From assembly GCF_040729435.1 (NCBI RefSeq), contig NZ_CP160398.1, positions 2,418,001-2,482,000 on the forward strand: 64,000 bases of DNA, in the 5' to 3' direction. Position numbers and translations under genes: made by a program. The notes beneath the pieces were generated by a model, which saw only the letters and a list, made by a program, of their open reading frames with translations, was not told where the DNA came from and did no database searches. Position 1 is the stretch's first letter; every line of letters starts with the position of its first letter. Shown in pieces: positions 43,050 through 53,917 of this stretch. This DNA is from Pseudomonas sp. HOU2 (lineage in GTDB: Bacteria > Pseudomonadota > Gammaproteobacteria > Pseudomonadales > Pseudomonadaceae).

Positions 43050-43811
43050 TTAGCGGTAAAACAACGAATACCCCACCTGCCCCACCGCCTCATTCAGCAA
43101 CTGCCCGCTCTGCCAGATCGATTTGAATTCCGGCAGCCAGCCACCAAACGGTCGTGCATTGTCGGTCCCGAGAAAACCCACGGGCGCCGGCACCACTTCA
43201 AACCCTGCCTGCTGAAAACACCACACGGCACGCGGCATGTGCCAGGCCTGCGTCACCACCACGACGCGCTTGATGCCCTGGGGCAACAAAATGTCGGCGC
43301 TGAGTTTGGCGTTTTCCCAGGTGGTACGGCTCTCGCCTTCCTGCCAGCGCGTGGTCACGCCGAAATCATCGCGCAGCGAATCGGCCATCAGCTTCGCTTC
43401 CGTCGGCGGTGTGCCGTAATGCAAGCCGCCGCTGGTCAGGATCGGCAACCCGGACGCCTTGGCCAGCCGCGCGGCATAGCGCTGACGCTCCAGCCCCACG
43501 CCAGTCGGCTGATCCTCGCCCCAGGCCAGGTCGCCGCGCTCGCGCCCGGAACCCAGCACCACAATGGCATCGGCGCGCTGCGCCAGCATCGACCACGCAT
43601 CACGGGGCAGCGGAGGCTCACGCTCCAGCGCTTTGGCGCCCCACTGCACCACCACCGGCAAGCTCATCAGCCAGAAACCACCCAGGCCAAGGGCGAAACA
43701 CAGGCCGGCCAGTCGTGGCCGGGAGCGGCGCAGCCACCAGGCGACCAGTAACAGCAGTAAAAGAATGCCAGGCGGCAATAGAAGTTGTTTGATGAAGTAA
43801 CGCAAGGGCAT
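43050..43811 (-). CDS. YdcF/ElyC-like DUF218 membrane protein
   Basis: A 253-residue protein with two N-terminal membrane helices (LLLPPGILLLLLLVAWWL and LAGLCFALGLGGFWLMSL) and a DUF218 domain from about residue 80 (ADAIVVLGSGRERGD, LPILTSGGLHYGTPPTEA, RVVVVTQAWHMPRAVWCFQQAGFEV). E. coli ElyC of this family affects cell-envelope integrity at low temperature and lipid-carrier use. The role here is inferred. A perfect 9-bp inverted repeat (GGGCATCTC/GAGATGCCC, 43814-43833) lies just upstream of the ATG and would fold in the mRNA leader. Confidence 0.85.
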   Translation of the reverse strand: MPLRYFIKQLLLPPGILLLLLLVAWWLRRSRPRLAGLCFALGLGGFWLMSLPVVVQWGAKALEREPPLPRDAWSMLAQRADAIVVLGSGRERGDLAWGEDQPTGVGLERQRYAARLAKASGLPILTSGGLHYGTPPTEAKLMADSLRDDFGVTTRWQEGESRTTWENAKLSADILLPQGIKRVVVVTQAWHMPRAVWCFQQAGFEVVPAPVGFLGTDNARPFGGWLPEFKSIWQSGQLLNEAVGQVGYSLFYR

Positions 43812-43813
43812 CG

Positions 43814-43897
43814 GGGCATCTCCAGAGATGCCCGAAGCCTAAGAGTGTTAATAGAGCGTTACAACCGATAGGGTCGGATCCTGTTGAAAAAGATCCG
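43814..43897. other. Two short palindromes between the leuS-side hypothetical gene and ydcF
   Basis: GGGCATCTC-CA-GAGATGCCC (43814-43833) and CGGATC-N11-GATCCG (43875-43897) fall in the 104-base gap between two minus-strand genes. Neither has a T-run on the minus strand; the second has TTTCTT on the plus strand. Confidence 0.4.
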
Positions 43898-43915
43898 TTT
43901 CTTGCCGCCTTGCGC

Positions 43916-44239
43916 TTATTTGGCCTGCAAAGAGCGAACCTTGACGGTGTCTTTGCCGGGCGCCTTGTCCTTGAGCCAGATGACCTTGGCCGATTGTGGT
44001 GCATCGAGCTGCTTCACTGCCTGTGACAAGCTGCCATGCGACTCACGTTCACTACGATCCAGATAGGCCTTGACCAGTTTGAACTCGGCGGGGCTCAAGC
44101 CACGCAATTCCAGTTCCACGGGGCGCTCGTCGCGCAGCCGGCCAGCGGTTTTTGCAGCGTCGAGCGCCATGCCCAGACGATCCATCAACCGTTCGTACAA
44201 CTCGGGTTTCGTCACGTTTTTCTGCCGTTGCTCCACCAT
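43916..44239 (-). CDS. Conserved hypothetical protein (PA3986-like)
   Basis: A 107-residue soluble protein, mostly helical and basic, without signal or membrane segment. It begins NVTKPELYERLMDRLGMALDAAKTAG, has LELRGLSPAEFKLVKAYLDRSERE in the middle and ends with a Lys-rich tail VIWLKDKAPGKDTVKVRSLQAK. I recognise only its conserved position beside leuS in Pseudomonas (PA3986 in PAO1, from memory). The basic tail would suit nucleic-acid contact, but this is a guess. Divergent from leuS. Confidence 0.75.
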   Translation of the reverse strand: MVEQRQKNVTKPELYERLMDRLGMALDAAKTAGRLRDERPVELELRGLSPAEFKLVKAYLDRSERESHGSLSQAVKQLDAPQSAKVIWLKDKAPGKDTVKVRSLQAK

Positions 44240-44374
44240 CCCTCACCTCATTGAAGATAAGACTCACTCCCCAATAAGAGCTTAGCTTCGCTGCACAAAC
44301 CGGCTGAACGCCGCGACCAACGGCCCTCGCCACGGGTTTCCGGGGCCAGACAGCTGTAATCAGGGTTTCCCTAG

Positions 44375-47101
<2,727 letters not shown>

Positions 47102-47109
47102 ATTGGATT

Positions 47110-47133
47110 GGGCGTCAGGTTCGCCTGACGCCC
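47110..47133 (+). other. Intercistronic UUCG hairpin between leuS and lptE
   Basis: GGGCGTCAGG and CCTGACGCCC form a perfect 10-bp stem capped by TTCG, 8 bases after the leuS stop. TGTAAAACCTTTC follows, so it is at best a leaky terminator and may mainly protect leuS mRNA. Confidence 0.6.
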
Positions 47134-47189
47134 TGTAAAACCTTTCGGGCCGCAGGGTCGGCCCACATGGTTTCAAGGGGAGCAACACA

Positions 47190-47795
47190 ATGATCAAACG
47201 CAATCTGCTGGTGATGGGCCTCGCCGTTCTGCTGAGCGCCTGCGGTTTCCAGCTGCGTGGCACCGGCACCAACGAACTGTCGATCAAGGAGCTCGATCTG
47301 AGCGCCCGTAACGCTTATGGCGAGACTGTCACCCAGCTGCGTCAGGTGCTCGAGTCCAGCGGCGTCAAGGTTTACAGCGGTGCACCGTACAAGCTGTATC
47401 TGGCTGACGAGCAGGAAAACCAGCGCATCCTCAGCTACGCCGGTGCCGGTCGTACGGGCGAGTACCAAGTGACCACCGTGCTGAACTACGACATCGTAGG
47501 CGAACACAATCTGAACCTGTTGAGCGACAAGCTTGAAGTACAGAAAGTGTTCATTCACGACGGCAACAACCTCATCGGCTCCGATCAGGAAGCCAACGAC
47601 GCCCGTCGCGAAACCCGTCGCGAACTGGTTCAGCGCATGATGCTGCGCCTGCAACAGCTGACGCCGGGCCAACTGCAGCAATTGCAGCAAGCGGCCAACG
47701 ACCGTGCCCGGGCTGAAGCCGACGCGCTGAAGGCGGCACAGAAAGCTGAAGCGGAAACCCCGCGTCAGTCGCCGCTCGAACTGCCGCAGCAGTAA
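47190..47795 (+). CDS. lptE: LPS-assembly lipoprotein LptE
   Basis: A 201-residue outer-membrane lipoprotein that plugs the LptD barrel and helps insert lipopolysaccharide. The signal ends in the lipobox LLSACGFQLRG, a hallmark of LptE. The mature domain is alpha/beta with VTQLRQVLESSGVKVYSG and EYQVTTVLNYDIVGEHN. A Gln/Ala-rich helical tail (LQQLTPGQLQQLQQAANDR onwards) is typical for Pseudomonas. AAGGGGAG lies before ATG 47190, a strong ribosome site. Confidence 0.93.
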   Translation: MIKRNLLVMGLAVLLSACGFQLRGTGTNELSIKELDLSARNAYGETVTQLRQVLESSGVKVYSGAPYKLYLADEQENQRILSYAGAGRTGEYQVTTVLNYDIVGEHNLNLLSDKLEVQKVFIHDGNNLIGSDQEANDARRETRRELVQRMMLRLQQLTPGQLQQLQQAANDRARAEADALKAAQKAEAETPRQSPLELPQQ

Positions 47796-47801
47796 GACGT
47801 A

Positions 47802-47821
47802 CGGGGCGCTCAGGCGCCCCG
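47802..47821 (+). other. Intercistronic hairpin between lptE and holA
   Basis: CGGGGCGC and GCGCCCCG form a perfect 8-bp stem with a TCAG loop, ending 13 bases before the holA ATG. No T-run follows. It occupies the space where a ribosome site for holA would lie. Confidence 0.6.
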
Positions 47822-47834
47822 TTCGCCCTCTCTT

Positions 47835-48872
47835 ATGAAGCTCGCTCCCGCTCAACTCGGCAAACACCTGCAAGGCGCGCTCGCGCCCGTCTATATCATC
47901 AGCGGCGATGACCCGCTGTTGTGCCAGGAAGCCGCCGACGCCATTCGCAGTGCTGCCCGCCAGCAAGGTTTCGACGAACGCCAGGTGTTCGCCGCCGACG
48001 CCAATTTCGATTGGGGGACCTTGTTGCAGGCCGGCGCCAGCATGTCGCTGTTCGCCGAAAAACGACTACTGGAACTGCGCCTGCCTTCGGGCAAGCCCGG
48101 AGACAAGGGCGCTGCCGCGCTGATCGAATACTGCTCGCGCCCCGCTGAAGACACGGTGCTGCTGATCAGCTTGCCCAAGCTCGACGGCAGTGCGCAGAAA
48201 ACCAAGTGGGGCAAGGCCCTGGTCGAAGGCCAGCAGACCCAGTTCATCCAGATCTGGCCGGTGGATGCCAACCAGTTGCCGAGCTGGATTCGCCAGCGTC
48301 TGTCGCAGGCCGGCTTGTCGGCCAGCCAGGACGCGGTCGAACTGATCGCCGCACGCGTGGAGGGCAACCTGCTCGCCGCCGCGCAGGAAATCGAAAAGCT
48401 CAAGCTGATGGCCGAAGGCGGGCAGATCACCGTCGAAACCGTGCAGGCCGCCGTGGCCGACAGTGCGCGCTTCGACGTGTTCGGCCTGACCGATGCCGTG
48501 CTCAACGGCGAACCGGCGCATGCGCTGCGCATGCTCGAAGGCCTGCGCGGTGAAGGCGTCGAGCCACCAGTGATCCTCTGGGCACTGGCGCGGGAGTTGC
48601 GCCTGCTGGCCAACATCTCGCTGCAGTACAGCCAGGGCACACCGCTCGACAAGTGCTTCAGCCAGGCGAAACCGCCGGTCTGGGACAAGCGCAAACCGCT
48701 GATGAGCAAAGCCCTTCAGCGCTACTCGGCGCAACGCTGGGCACAGTTGCTGCTCGAAGCCCAGCGCATCGATGCGCAGATCAAAGGCCAGGCCGCCGGT
48801 TCGCCGTGGATGAGCCTGAGCCGATTGGCGTTGTTGATGGCTGGACAGCGCCTGACTCTTCCCGCCGAATAA
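47835..48872 (+). CDS. holA: DNA polymerase III delta subunit
   Basis: A 345-residue clamp-loader subunit that opens the beta sliding clamp. The N-terminal AAA-like domain starts MKLAPAQLGKHLQGALAPVY with ISGDDPLLCQEAADAIR, and QVFAADANFDWGTLLQAGASMSLFAEKRLLELRL carries the beta-binding helix region. The C-terminal collar domain is intact (AQLLLEAQRIDAQIKGQAAGSPW). Length matches E. coli HolA (343). No clear ribosome site precedes ATG 47835; a GC hairpin sits just upstream, so translation may depend on coupling or structure. Confidence 0.95.
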   Translation: MKLAPAQLGKHLQGALAPVYIISGDDPLLCQEAADAIRSAARQQGFDERQVFAADANFDWGTLLQAGASMSLFAEKRLLELRLPSGKPGDKGAAALIEYCSRPAEDTVLLISLPKLDGSAQKTKWGKALVEGQQTQFIQIWPVDANQLPSWIRQRLSQAGLSASQDAVELIAARVEGNLLAAAQEIEKLKLMAEGGQITVETVQAAVADSARFDVFGLTDAVLNGEPAHALRMLEGLRGEGVEPPVILWALARELRLLANISLQYSQGTPLDKCFSQAKPPVWDKRKPLMSKALQRYSAQRWAQLLLEAQRIDAQIKGQAAGSPWMSLSRLALLMAGQRLTLPAE

Positions 48873-48875
48873 AAG

Positions 48876-48946
48876 CAAAAGATCGCAGCGTGCCGCAGCT
48901 CCTACACCGATCCTTGTAGGAGCTGCGGCACGCTGCGATCTTTTGA
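48876..48946. repeat. Long inverted repeat, family A, GTGCCGCAGC subtype
   Basis: Arms CAAAAGATCGCAGCGTGCCG and complement CGGCACGCTGCGATCTTTTG flank a short spacer. Both arms carry the same departure (GTGCCGCAGC) from the usual family A sequence, so pairing is kept. It begins 4 bases after holA. Confidence 0.88.
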
Positions 48947-49046
48947 TCTTTTTTCCCACACATCGCCTCGCCAACTGTCCTATAGACAGATGCCCGACAT
49001 CGGCAGATTATTGCCCCCGCAACACCCACACACCGAGAGATCCATC

Positions 49047-49211
49047 ATGAGCAAAAAGCCATCGAAACATGGCCCGAACAAGGCCAAATCCATCATCGCC
49101 CAACCCCTGTTCCGCAGTCGCCAGGAACGACCGACCAAGGGCAAAGGCAGCTACCGCCGCGAAGCCTTCCAGTCTAAAAGCTGGGAGGCTTCTTACTTTC
49201 TGGCTGCCTGA
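49047..49211 (+). CDS. arfA: Alternative ribosome-rescue factor ArfA
   Basis: A 54-residue ArfA homologue, the tmRNA-independent rescue protein that brings RF2 to ribosomes stalled on non-stop mRNA. The core AQPLFRSRQERPTKGKGSYR matches the ArfA signature (PLFR-R-KGKGSY-R). The coding region contains a 12-bp hairpin followed by TTACTTTCT (49161-49200), starting at codon 39, before the stop codon. In E. coli the arfA mRNA is cut or terminated at such a hairpin, so a truncated, active ArfA is made only when tmRNA fails to clear it; the same logic is likely here. GAGAG precedes the ATG. Confidence 0.9.
   Translation: MSKKPSKHGPNKAKSIIAQPLFRSRQERPTKGKGSYRREAFQSKSWEASYFLAA
49161..49200 (+). terminator. 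Hairpin/terminator inside the arfA coding region
   Basis: GAAGCCTTCCAG pairs with CTGGGAGGCTTC (one G-U pair) around an 8-base loop, followed by TTACTTTCTGG. It overlaps arfA codons 39-51, upstream of the stop at 49209, and would create non-stop arfA mRNA by termination or RNase III cleavage. Confidence 0.75.
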
Positions 49212-49272
49212 AGCACACTACCCCCCGGGCATGTTAAGGTCTGTACCTGAATCGTATCCCCTGGAACCGTGC

Positions 49273-50595
49273 ATGCCCTTTAGTCTTTCCCGTCGTTGGC
49301 CCGTTCGCCAACTGATCGCTGCCTCCAGCTTCATTCTGCTTGTCGCCTGCGCGGAAAAACCTACCGCTGCCGATGCGCAACCTCTTCAAGCCGCCCCTGT
49401 CGCAACAGCCCCGGCAATCATCCCGCCGGTAGTGCCGTCCGCCGACCCGCTTGATCTTCAGCCAACCCAGACCTTTGCCGAATGGCAGGCGGGTTTCCGC
49501 AAGGATGCCTTGGCAGCCGGGATCCGCGCCGATCTGTTCGACCGCGCGTTTGCCAATGTCAGCTTCGATGCCAGCGTGATCAAAGCCGACCGCAGCCAGC
49601 CGGAGTTCTCCCGTCCGGTGTGGGAATACCTCGATGGCGCCCTGTCACCGCTGCGGGTGCGCAAAGGTCAGGCGCTGATCAGTCAGTACGCCGACATCCT
49701 GCAAAGCATCGAGCAGCGCTATGGCGTTGATCGTCAGGCGCTGGTGTCGGTGTGGGGCATGGAAAGCAACTTCGGTCAGTTCCAGGGCACCAAGTCGGTG
49801 ATCAACTCATTGGCGACCCTGGCCTACGAAGGCCGGCGTCCGGGCTTTGCCCATGCGCAATTGATCGCGGCGCTGCAGATCCTGCAACAGGGCGACATCA
49901 CGCCTGAGAAGATGCTGGGCTCGTGGGCCGGCGCGATGGGCCAGACCCAGTTCATTCCGACCACCTACAACACCCACGCCGTAGACTTCGACGGTGATGG
50001 GCGCCGCGACATCTGGGGCAGCCCGGCCGATGCCTTGGCCTCCACCGCGCACTACCTGCAAAGCTCGGGCTGGCAGCGTGGCCAGCCGTGGGGCTTTGAA
50101 GTGCAGCTGCCGAGCGGCTTCAACTACACCCTGGCCGATGGCGCGATGCGCAAGACCGTTGCCGAATGGCGTCAACTGGGGGTGATTTTGCCGAATGGCG
50201 GTCAGGCCCCGGTCGGCTCGGATCAACTGTCCGCCGCCCTGCTGCTGCCGGCCGGCTACCGTGGCCCGGCGTTCCTGATCCTCGATAACTTCCGGGCGAT
50301 CCTCAAGTACAACAACTCGTCGTCCTATGCACTGGCGGTCAGTCTGTTGTCCGAGCGTTTCAATGGCGCAGGCCTGATCAACGGCACCTGGCCGAAAGAC
50401 GACCTGCCATTGAGCCGCACCGAGCGTATTGAATTGCAGAACCTGCTGAGCGCGCGTAACTACGATGCGGGCACGGCGGACGGGATTATCGGCGCCAATA
50501 CGCGCAAGGCGATTCGCAGCGCGCAGCAAGCGTTTGGCTGGCCGGCGGACGGGTATCCGACGCATAAATTGCTTGAGAGCCTGCGTACTCAATAA
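49273..50595 (+). CDS. Lytic murein transglycosylase, lipoprotein, MltB family
   Basis: A 440-residue SLT_2/MltB-family lytic transglycosylase that cleaves peptidoglycan to 1,6-anhydro-muropeptides. The signal ends in lipobox LVACAEK (Cys22), so it should be anchored in the outer membrane. After a Pro/Ala-rich linker (about 23-60) the catalytic domain follows, with the Glu in SVWGMESNFGQFQG and GSWAGAMGQTQFIPTTY. A C-terminal PG_binding_1 domain (LQNLLSARNYDAGTADGIIGANTRKAIRSAQ) adds wall targeting. ATG 49273 is chosen; the open frame upstream overlaps arfA and is not coding. It is a paralogue of mltB at 56.3-57.3 kb. Confidence 0.9.
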   Translation: MPFSLSRRWPVRQLIAASSFILLVACAEKPTAADAQPLQAAPVATAPAIIPPVVPSADPLDLQPTQTFAEWQAGFRKDALAAGIRADLFDRAFANVSFDASVIKADRSQPEFSRPVWEYLDGALSPLRVRKGQALISQYADILQSIEQRYGVDRQALVSVWGMESNFGQFQGTKSVINSLATLAYEGRRPGFAHAQLIAALQILQQGDITPEKMLGSWAGAMGQTQFIPTTYNTHAVDFDGDGRRDIWGSPADALASTAHYLQSSGWQRGQPWGFEVQLPSGFNYTLADGAMRKTVAEWRQLGVILPNGGQAPVGSDQLSAALLLPAGYRGPAFLILDNFRAILKYNNSSSYALAVSLLSERFNGAGLINGTWPKDDLPLSRTERIELQNLLSARNYDAGTADGIIGANTRKAIRSAQQAFGWPADGYPTHKLLESLRTQ

Positions 50596-50596
50596 A

Positions 50597-50687
50597 GCAA
50601 GATCAAAAGATCGCAGCCTTCGGCAGCTCCTACAGGGTAAACACCCATCCCATGTAGGAGCTGCCGCAGGCTGCGATCTTTTTTGCT
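50597..50687. repeat. Long inverted repeat, family A, hybrid arms
   Basis: The left arm reads GATCGCAGCCTTCGGCAGC (GAAGG subtype) while the right arm reads GCTGCCGCAGGCTGCGATC (GCAGG subtype), so the stem has mismatches there. It fills the convergent junction between the transglycosylase and LD-carboxypeptidase stop codons (1 and 3 bases away). Confidence 0.88.
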
Positions 50688-50690
50688 TTC

Positions 50691-51638
50691 TTATCGGGTG
50701 ACTACATCCTGCTCCAGCATCAACTCCTTTTTCCCCGCATCCAGCCGCACCAGCGCGCCCATCGGCAGCGTCAGGTTCGGGTCGCAATGGCCGCTGCGCC
50801 ATCCCGACAGCACCGGAATCCGTAACGGTTCGAAGGTCTGTTTGAGCAAACGATTCAGTGCATCGACATCCACTCCCGCCACATCCCCGACCAGCACGCC
50901 CCGCAATCTCGCCAGTTTGCCGGCCAGACGCATCTGCGTGAGCAAGCGGTCGATCCTGTACAGCGGCTCGTTGACATCCTCGATTAACAGGATTACGCCT
51001 TCCACGTCGATCTCGTAAGGCGTACCCAATGTCGAGGCAATCATTGCCAGATTGCCGCCCAGCAGCCGCCCATGGGCGATGCCCGGTTCGACCGTGGTCA
51101 ATGGATAAGCCACCGGATGGCTAAGCACGCTGCCGGCCTTCACCTGACCGCGCAGCATGGCGAAGAATGAGCTGACGGTCGGCGGCTCCTTGTCGCCCAG
51201 CAAGTCAGCGTTGAGCAGCGGGCCGTGGAAGGTCACGAACCCGGCGTAGCGACTGATCGCCAGATGCAGTGCGGTGATGTCGCTGTAGCCGACAAATGGC
51301 TTGGCATGACGGGCCAGCAGGTCGTAATCGATCCGATCCAGCAAGCGCGGCGTGCCGTAACCACCGCGCAGGCATATGATCGCATCCACTTCGGGATCGG
51401 CGAACGCGGCGTGCAGGTCGTTGAGGCGCACGTCATCGCTGCCGGCCAAATAGCCGTCCTTCGCGTAGACACCCGGAAACACTTTCAGCGCATAGCCGCG
51501 GGCACGCATCCACTGCACAGCCTTGTCGGTGTCCAGCGCGCCGGGGCCGGCGGGGGCGATCACGCCGATCAGCCCTTCGGACGGCAGCGCCGGTACGGGT
51601 TTATGCGGAAAAAGGGTGTGAGTCGGTCGAACGGTCAT
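50691..51638 (-). CDS. ldcA: LD-carboxypeptidase
   Basis: A 315-residue serine peptidase of family S66 that removes the terminal D-Ala from muropeptide tetrapeptides during cytoplasmic wall recycling. The nucleophile Ser119 is in FVGYSDITALH; the Glu of the triad is expected in LLIEDVNEPLYRIDR and the His in SGWRSGHCDPNLTLP. GVIAPAGP near the N-terminus is the family opening. Length matches P. aeruginosa LdcA (307). It faces a lytic transglycosylase gene, whose products it ultimately recycles. In PAO1 I recall ldcA lying elsewhere, so its position here may be lineage-specific. Confidence 0.9.
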   Translation of the reverse strand: MTVRPTHTLFPHKPVPALPSEGLIGVIAPAGPGALDTDKAVQWMRARGYALKVFPGVYAKDGYLAGSDDVRLNDLHAAFADPEVDAIICLRGGYGTPRLLDRIDYDLLARHAKPFVGYSDITALHLAISRYAGFVTFHGPLLNADLLGDKEPPTVSSFFAMLRGQVKAGSVLSHPVAYPLTTVEPGIAHGRLLGGNLAMIASTLGTPYEIDVEGVILLIEDVNEPLYRIDRLLTQMRLAGKLARLRGVLVGDVAGVDVDALNRLLKQTFEPLRIPVLSGWRSGHCDPNLTLPMGALVRLDAGKKELMLEQDVVTR

Positions 51639-51722
51639 CCATGGGTCTCCCTGTGTGAAGTCTTGCAGACACAGTAGTCAGGAACAGAAATAAACAAAAG
51701 GGCTGAGACTACCCAATAACCC

Positions 51723-51816
51723 GTGGCGAGGGAGCTTGCTCCCGCTGGGTTGCGCAGCGACCCCAAGTTTTTTGAGACTGAGTCGCACCCTGGCGGAAGC
51801 AAGCTCCCTCGCCACA
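51723..51816. repeat. Long inverted repeat, family C, degenerate
   Basis: Outer arms GTGGCGAGGGAGCTTGCTCC and complement are kept except for a GGAAGC variant (CTGGCGGAAGCAAGC) on the right. The inner blocks no longer match well. Located between two minus-strand genes. Confidence 0.82.
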
Positions 51817-51835
51817 GGTTTTCACAGGCCGAAAC

Positions 51836-51865
51836 AAAAATACCCGCCGAAGCGGGTATTTTTTT
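51836..51865 (-). terminator. Bidirectional intrinsic terminator after lipA
   Basis: TACCCGC-CGAA-GCGGGTA forms a tight stem-loop, with A5 on the left and T7 on the right, so it can terminate both strands. It lies 20 bases after the lipA stop and is the best textbook terminator in the window. Confidence 0.88.
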
Positions 51866-51884
51866 GCAGACTGTCAGCCCCGGA

Positions 51885-52907
51885 TCAGGAACCGAGCAGT
51901 TCAGCCTTGACCAGTTTCGCCTGCTCGTCGGCGTGATACGAGGAACGTACCAGCGGGCCGGAAGCAACGTTCTTGAAGCCCATCTTGTAACCTTCCTCGG
52001 CGAACCAGGCGAAGGTGTCCGGATGCACGAAACGCTGCACCGGCAAGTGGCTGCGGGACGGTTGCAGGTACTGGCCGAGGGTCAGCATGTCGATGTCGTG
52101 TTCGCGCATGCGCTTCATGACTTCGATGACTTCTTCGTCAGTCTCGCCCAGCCCCAGCATCAGGCCGGATTTGGTCGGGATGTGCGGCATCATCTGCTTG
52201 AAGCGTTGCAGCAGGGTCAGCGACCACTGGTAGTCCGAACCCGGACGCGCAGCCTTGTACAGGCGCGGCACGGTTTCCAGGTTGTGGTTGAACACATCCG
52301 GCGGCTCGGCGGCGGTGATTTCCAGGGCGATGTCCATGCGGCCACGGTAGTCCGGGACCAGGGTTTCCAGCTGCACATTCGGCGACAGCTTGCGGATCTC
52401 GCGGATGCAATCGGCAAAGTGCTGGGCACCGCCGTCACGCAGGTCGTCGCGGTCAACCGAAGTGATCACCACGTACTTGAGCTTGAGATCGGCAATCGCG
52501 ATCGCCAGGCTTTCCGGCTCGTTGACGTCCAGTGGCTTCGGACGACCGTGGCCGACGTCGCAGAACGGGCAGCGACGGGTGCAGATGTCGCCCATGATCA
52601 TGAAGGTCGCGGTGCCGCCGGAGAAGCACTCGCCCAGGTTCGGGCAGGACGCTTCTTCGCAGACGCTGTGCAGCTTGTGCTTGCGCAGCAGGCTCTTGAT
52701 CCGGTCGACTTCCGGCGAAACCGGGATGCGCACGCGAATCCAGTCGGGTTTCTTCGGCAGTTCGGTGGTCGGAATGATCTTCACCGGGATGCGTGCAACC
52801 TTCTCGGCGCCGCGCAGCTTGACGCCGGCTTCAACCTTGGGACGCGGGGCCGGGCGCTCGGTCACGTCGAGCGTCGGGATCATGGTTTGCACTGCATCAG
52901 TAGTCAT
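51885..52907 (-). CDS. lipA: Lipoyl synthase
   Basis: A 340-residue radical-SAM enzyme that inserts two sulfurs into protein-bound octanoate. The auxiliary cluster cysteines are Cys83, Cys88 and Cys94 in [12 protein letters not shown]; the radical-SAM cysteines are Cys109, Cys113 and Cys116 in CTRRCPFC. The C-terminal RSSYHADEQ supplies the conserved Arg-Ser-Ser that ligates the auxiliary cluster. Length is typical (E. coli 321). ATG 52907 is one base after the lipB stop (TGATATG), so translation is coupled to lipB. Confidence 0.97.
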   Translation of the reverse strand: MTTDAVQTMIPTLDVTERPAPRPKVEAGVKLRGAEKVARIPVKIIPTTELPKKPDWIRVRIPVSPEVDRIKSLLRKHKLHSVCEEASCPNLGECFSGGTATFMIMGDICTRRCPFCDVGHGRPKPLDVNEPESLAIAIADLKLKYVVITSVDRDDLRDGGAQHFADCIREIRKLSPNVQLETLVPDYRGRMDIALEITAAEPPDVFNHNLETVPRLYKAARPGSDYQWSLTLLQRFKQMMPHIPTKSGLMLGLGETDEEVIEVMKRMREHDIDMLTLGQYLQPSRSHLPVQRFVHPDTFAWFAEEGYKMGFKNVASGPLVRSSYHADEQAKLVKAELLGS

Positions 52908-52908
52908 A

Positions 52909-53556
52909 TCAGTCGATTCCGCCCGTCAGGGTCGTCTGCTCAGCATAGTCGAGGTGTTTGACGAGCTGCGCGCGCAGCCGGGCACTTACCTCGGCAAATT
53001 CAATCGATCCTGCGTGATCGCTCAGCTGGGTCATCGCCAGCCCGGCATAGCCGCAGGGATTAATCCGTCGAAACGGCTCCAGGTTCATATCCACGTTCAG
53101 GGCCAGGCCATGAAAGGAACAACCGTGGCGAATCCGCAAACCCAGAGAAGCGATTTTCGCTCCGTCGACGTAGACGCCGGGAGCATCTGGCTTGGCGGCG
53201 GCGGTGACGCCGTAGCTGGCCAGCAGTTCGATCAGGCACTGTTCCATGCGCGTGACCAGATCACGTACGCCAAAGCCCAGCTTGCGCACATCCAGCAACA
53301 GGTAGGCCACCAGTTGGCCGGGGCCATGATAAGTCACCTGCCCGCCGCGATCGACCTGTACCACCGGGATATCCCCCGGCAGCAACAGGTGTTCGGCTTT
53401 GCCGGCCTGGCCCTGGGTGAACACCGGAGGGTGCTCGACCAGCCAGATCTCGTCGGCGGCATCGTTGCCGCGTTCGTTGGTGAAGCGTTGCATGGCATGC
53501 CAGACCGGCTCGTAAGGCATCTGGCCAAGTTCGCGAACGCCCAGCGTGCCCGGCAT
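52909..53556 (-). CDS. lipB: Octanoyltransferase
   Basis: A 215-residue lipoyl(octanoyl) transferase that moves octanoyl from acyl-carrier protein to lipoyl domains. The catalytic Lys lies in [15 protein letters not shown], and the Cys in [31 protein letters not shown] is the acyl-pocket signature. ATG 53556 shares a base with the ybeD stop (TGATG), a classic coupled start; GTG 53559 is possible. It makes the substrate for LipA just downstream. Confidence 0.95.
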   Translation of the reverse strand: MPGTLGVRELGQMPYEPVWHAMQRFTNERGNDAADEIWLVEHPPVFTQGQAGKAEHLLLPGDIPVVQVDRGGQVTYHGPGQLVAYLLLDVRKLGFGVRDLVTRMEQCLIELLASYGVTAAAKPDAPGVYVDGAKIASLGLRIRHGCSFHGLALNVDMNLEPFRRINPCGYAGLAMTQLSDHAGSIEFAEVSARLRAQLVKHLDYAEQTTLTGGID

Positions 53557-53831
53557 CACAACACCATGTGTACGAAACCGGTCGCCCGCAGTTCGCTGTT
53601 GATGTTGTACAGCTGATCCTGATCGGTCGCGACGATGTGCAACTGGATGGTGGTGTACTTGCCGTTGCTGCTCGAGCGTTCGTCGACACGCTCATCGTTG
53701 ATGGTCGCGAATTTCTTCACGATCTCGATGATCTTGTCTTTGTGCCCGACGCCCGTATCGCTGATTACCTTAACCGGATAATCAACCTGGGGGAATTCGA
53801 TCTTTGGCGCCTTTACTTCGGTATCGGTCAT
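53556..53831 (-). CDS. ybeD: YbeD/DUF493 family protein
   Basis: A 91-residue protein with the compact ferredoxin-like DUF493 fold, similar to ACT-type regulatory domains. Marks are [23 protein letters not shown] and [34 protein letters not shown]. Its function is unproven; constant linkage to lipB-lipA suggests an allosteric role in lipoate metabolism. ATG 53831 starts [15 protein letters not shown]. Its stop overlaps the lipB start by one base. Confidence 0.9.
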   Translation of the reverse strand: MTDTEVKAPKIEFPQVDYPVKVISDTGVGHKDKIIEIVKKFATINDERVDERSSSNGKYTTIQLHIVATDQDQLYNINSELRATGFVHMVL

Positions 53832-53869
53832 GGCGTAACGGCCTCGTAAGCGTAAGCCGTGGTAACGCA

Positions 53870-53902
53870 CATGGCCCCGAACCGGACAGGAACGGGGCCA
53901 TG
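53870..53902 (-). other. 10-bp hairpin between dacA and ybeD
   Basis: CATGGCCCCG and CGGGGCCATG flank a 13-base loop, just after the dacA stop on the minus strand. There is no T-run, so it is likely an mRNA stabiliser or weak attenuator rather than a full terminator. Confidence 0.55.
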
Positions 53903-53917
53903 CAGGTCAACACTCAA

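Noticed and set aside
49069..49272. Extended N-terminus of the lipoprotein transglycosylase
   Set aside because: It overlaps arfA in another frame, and the lipobox signal sits correctly only from ATG 49273.
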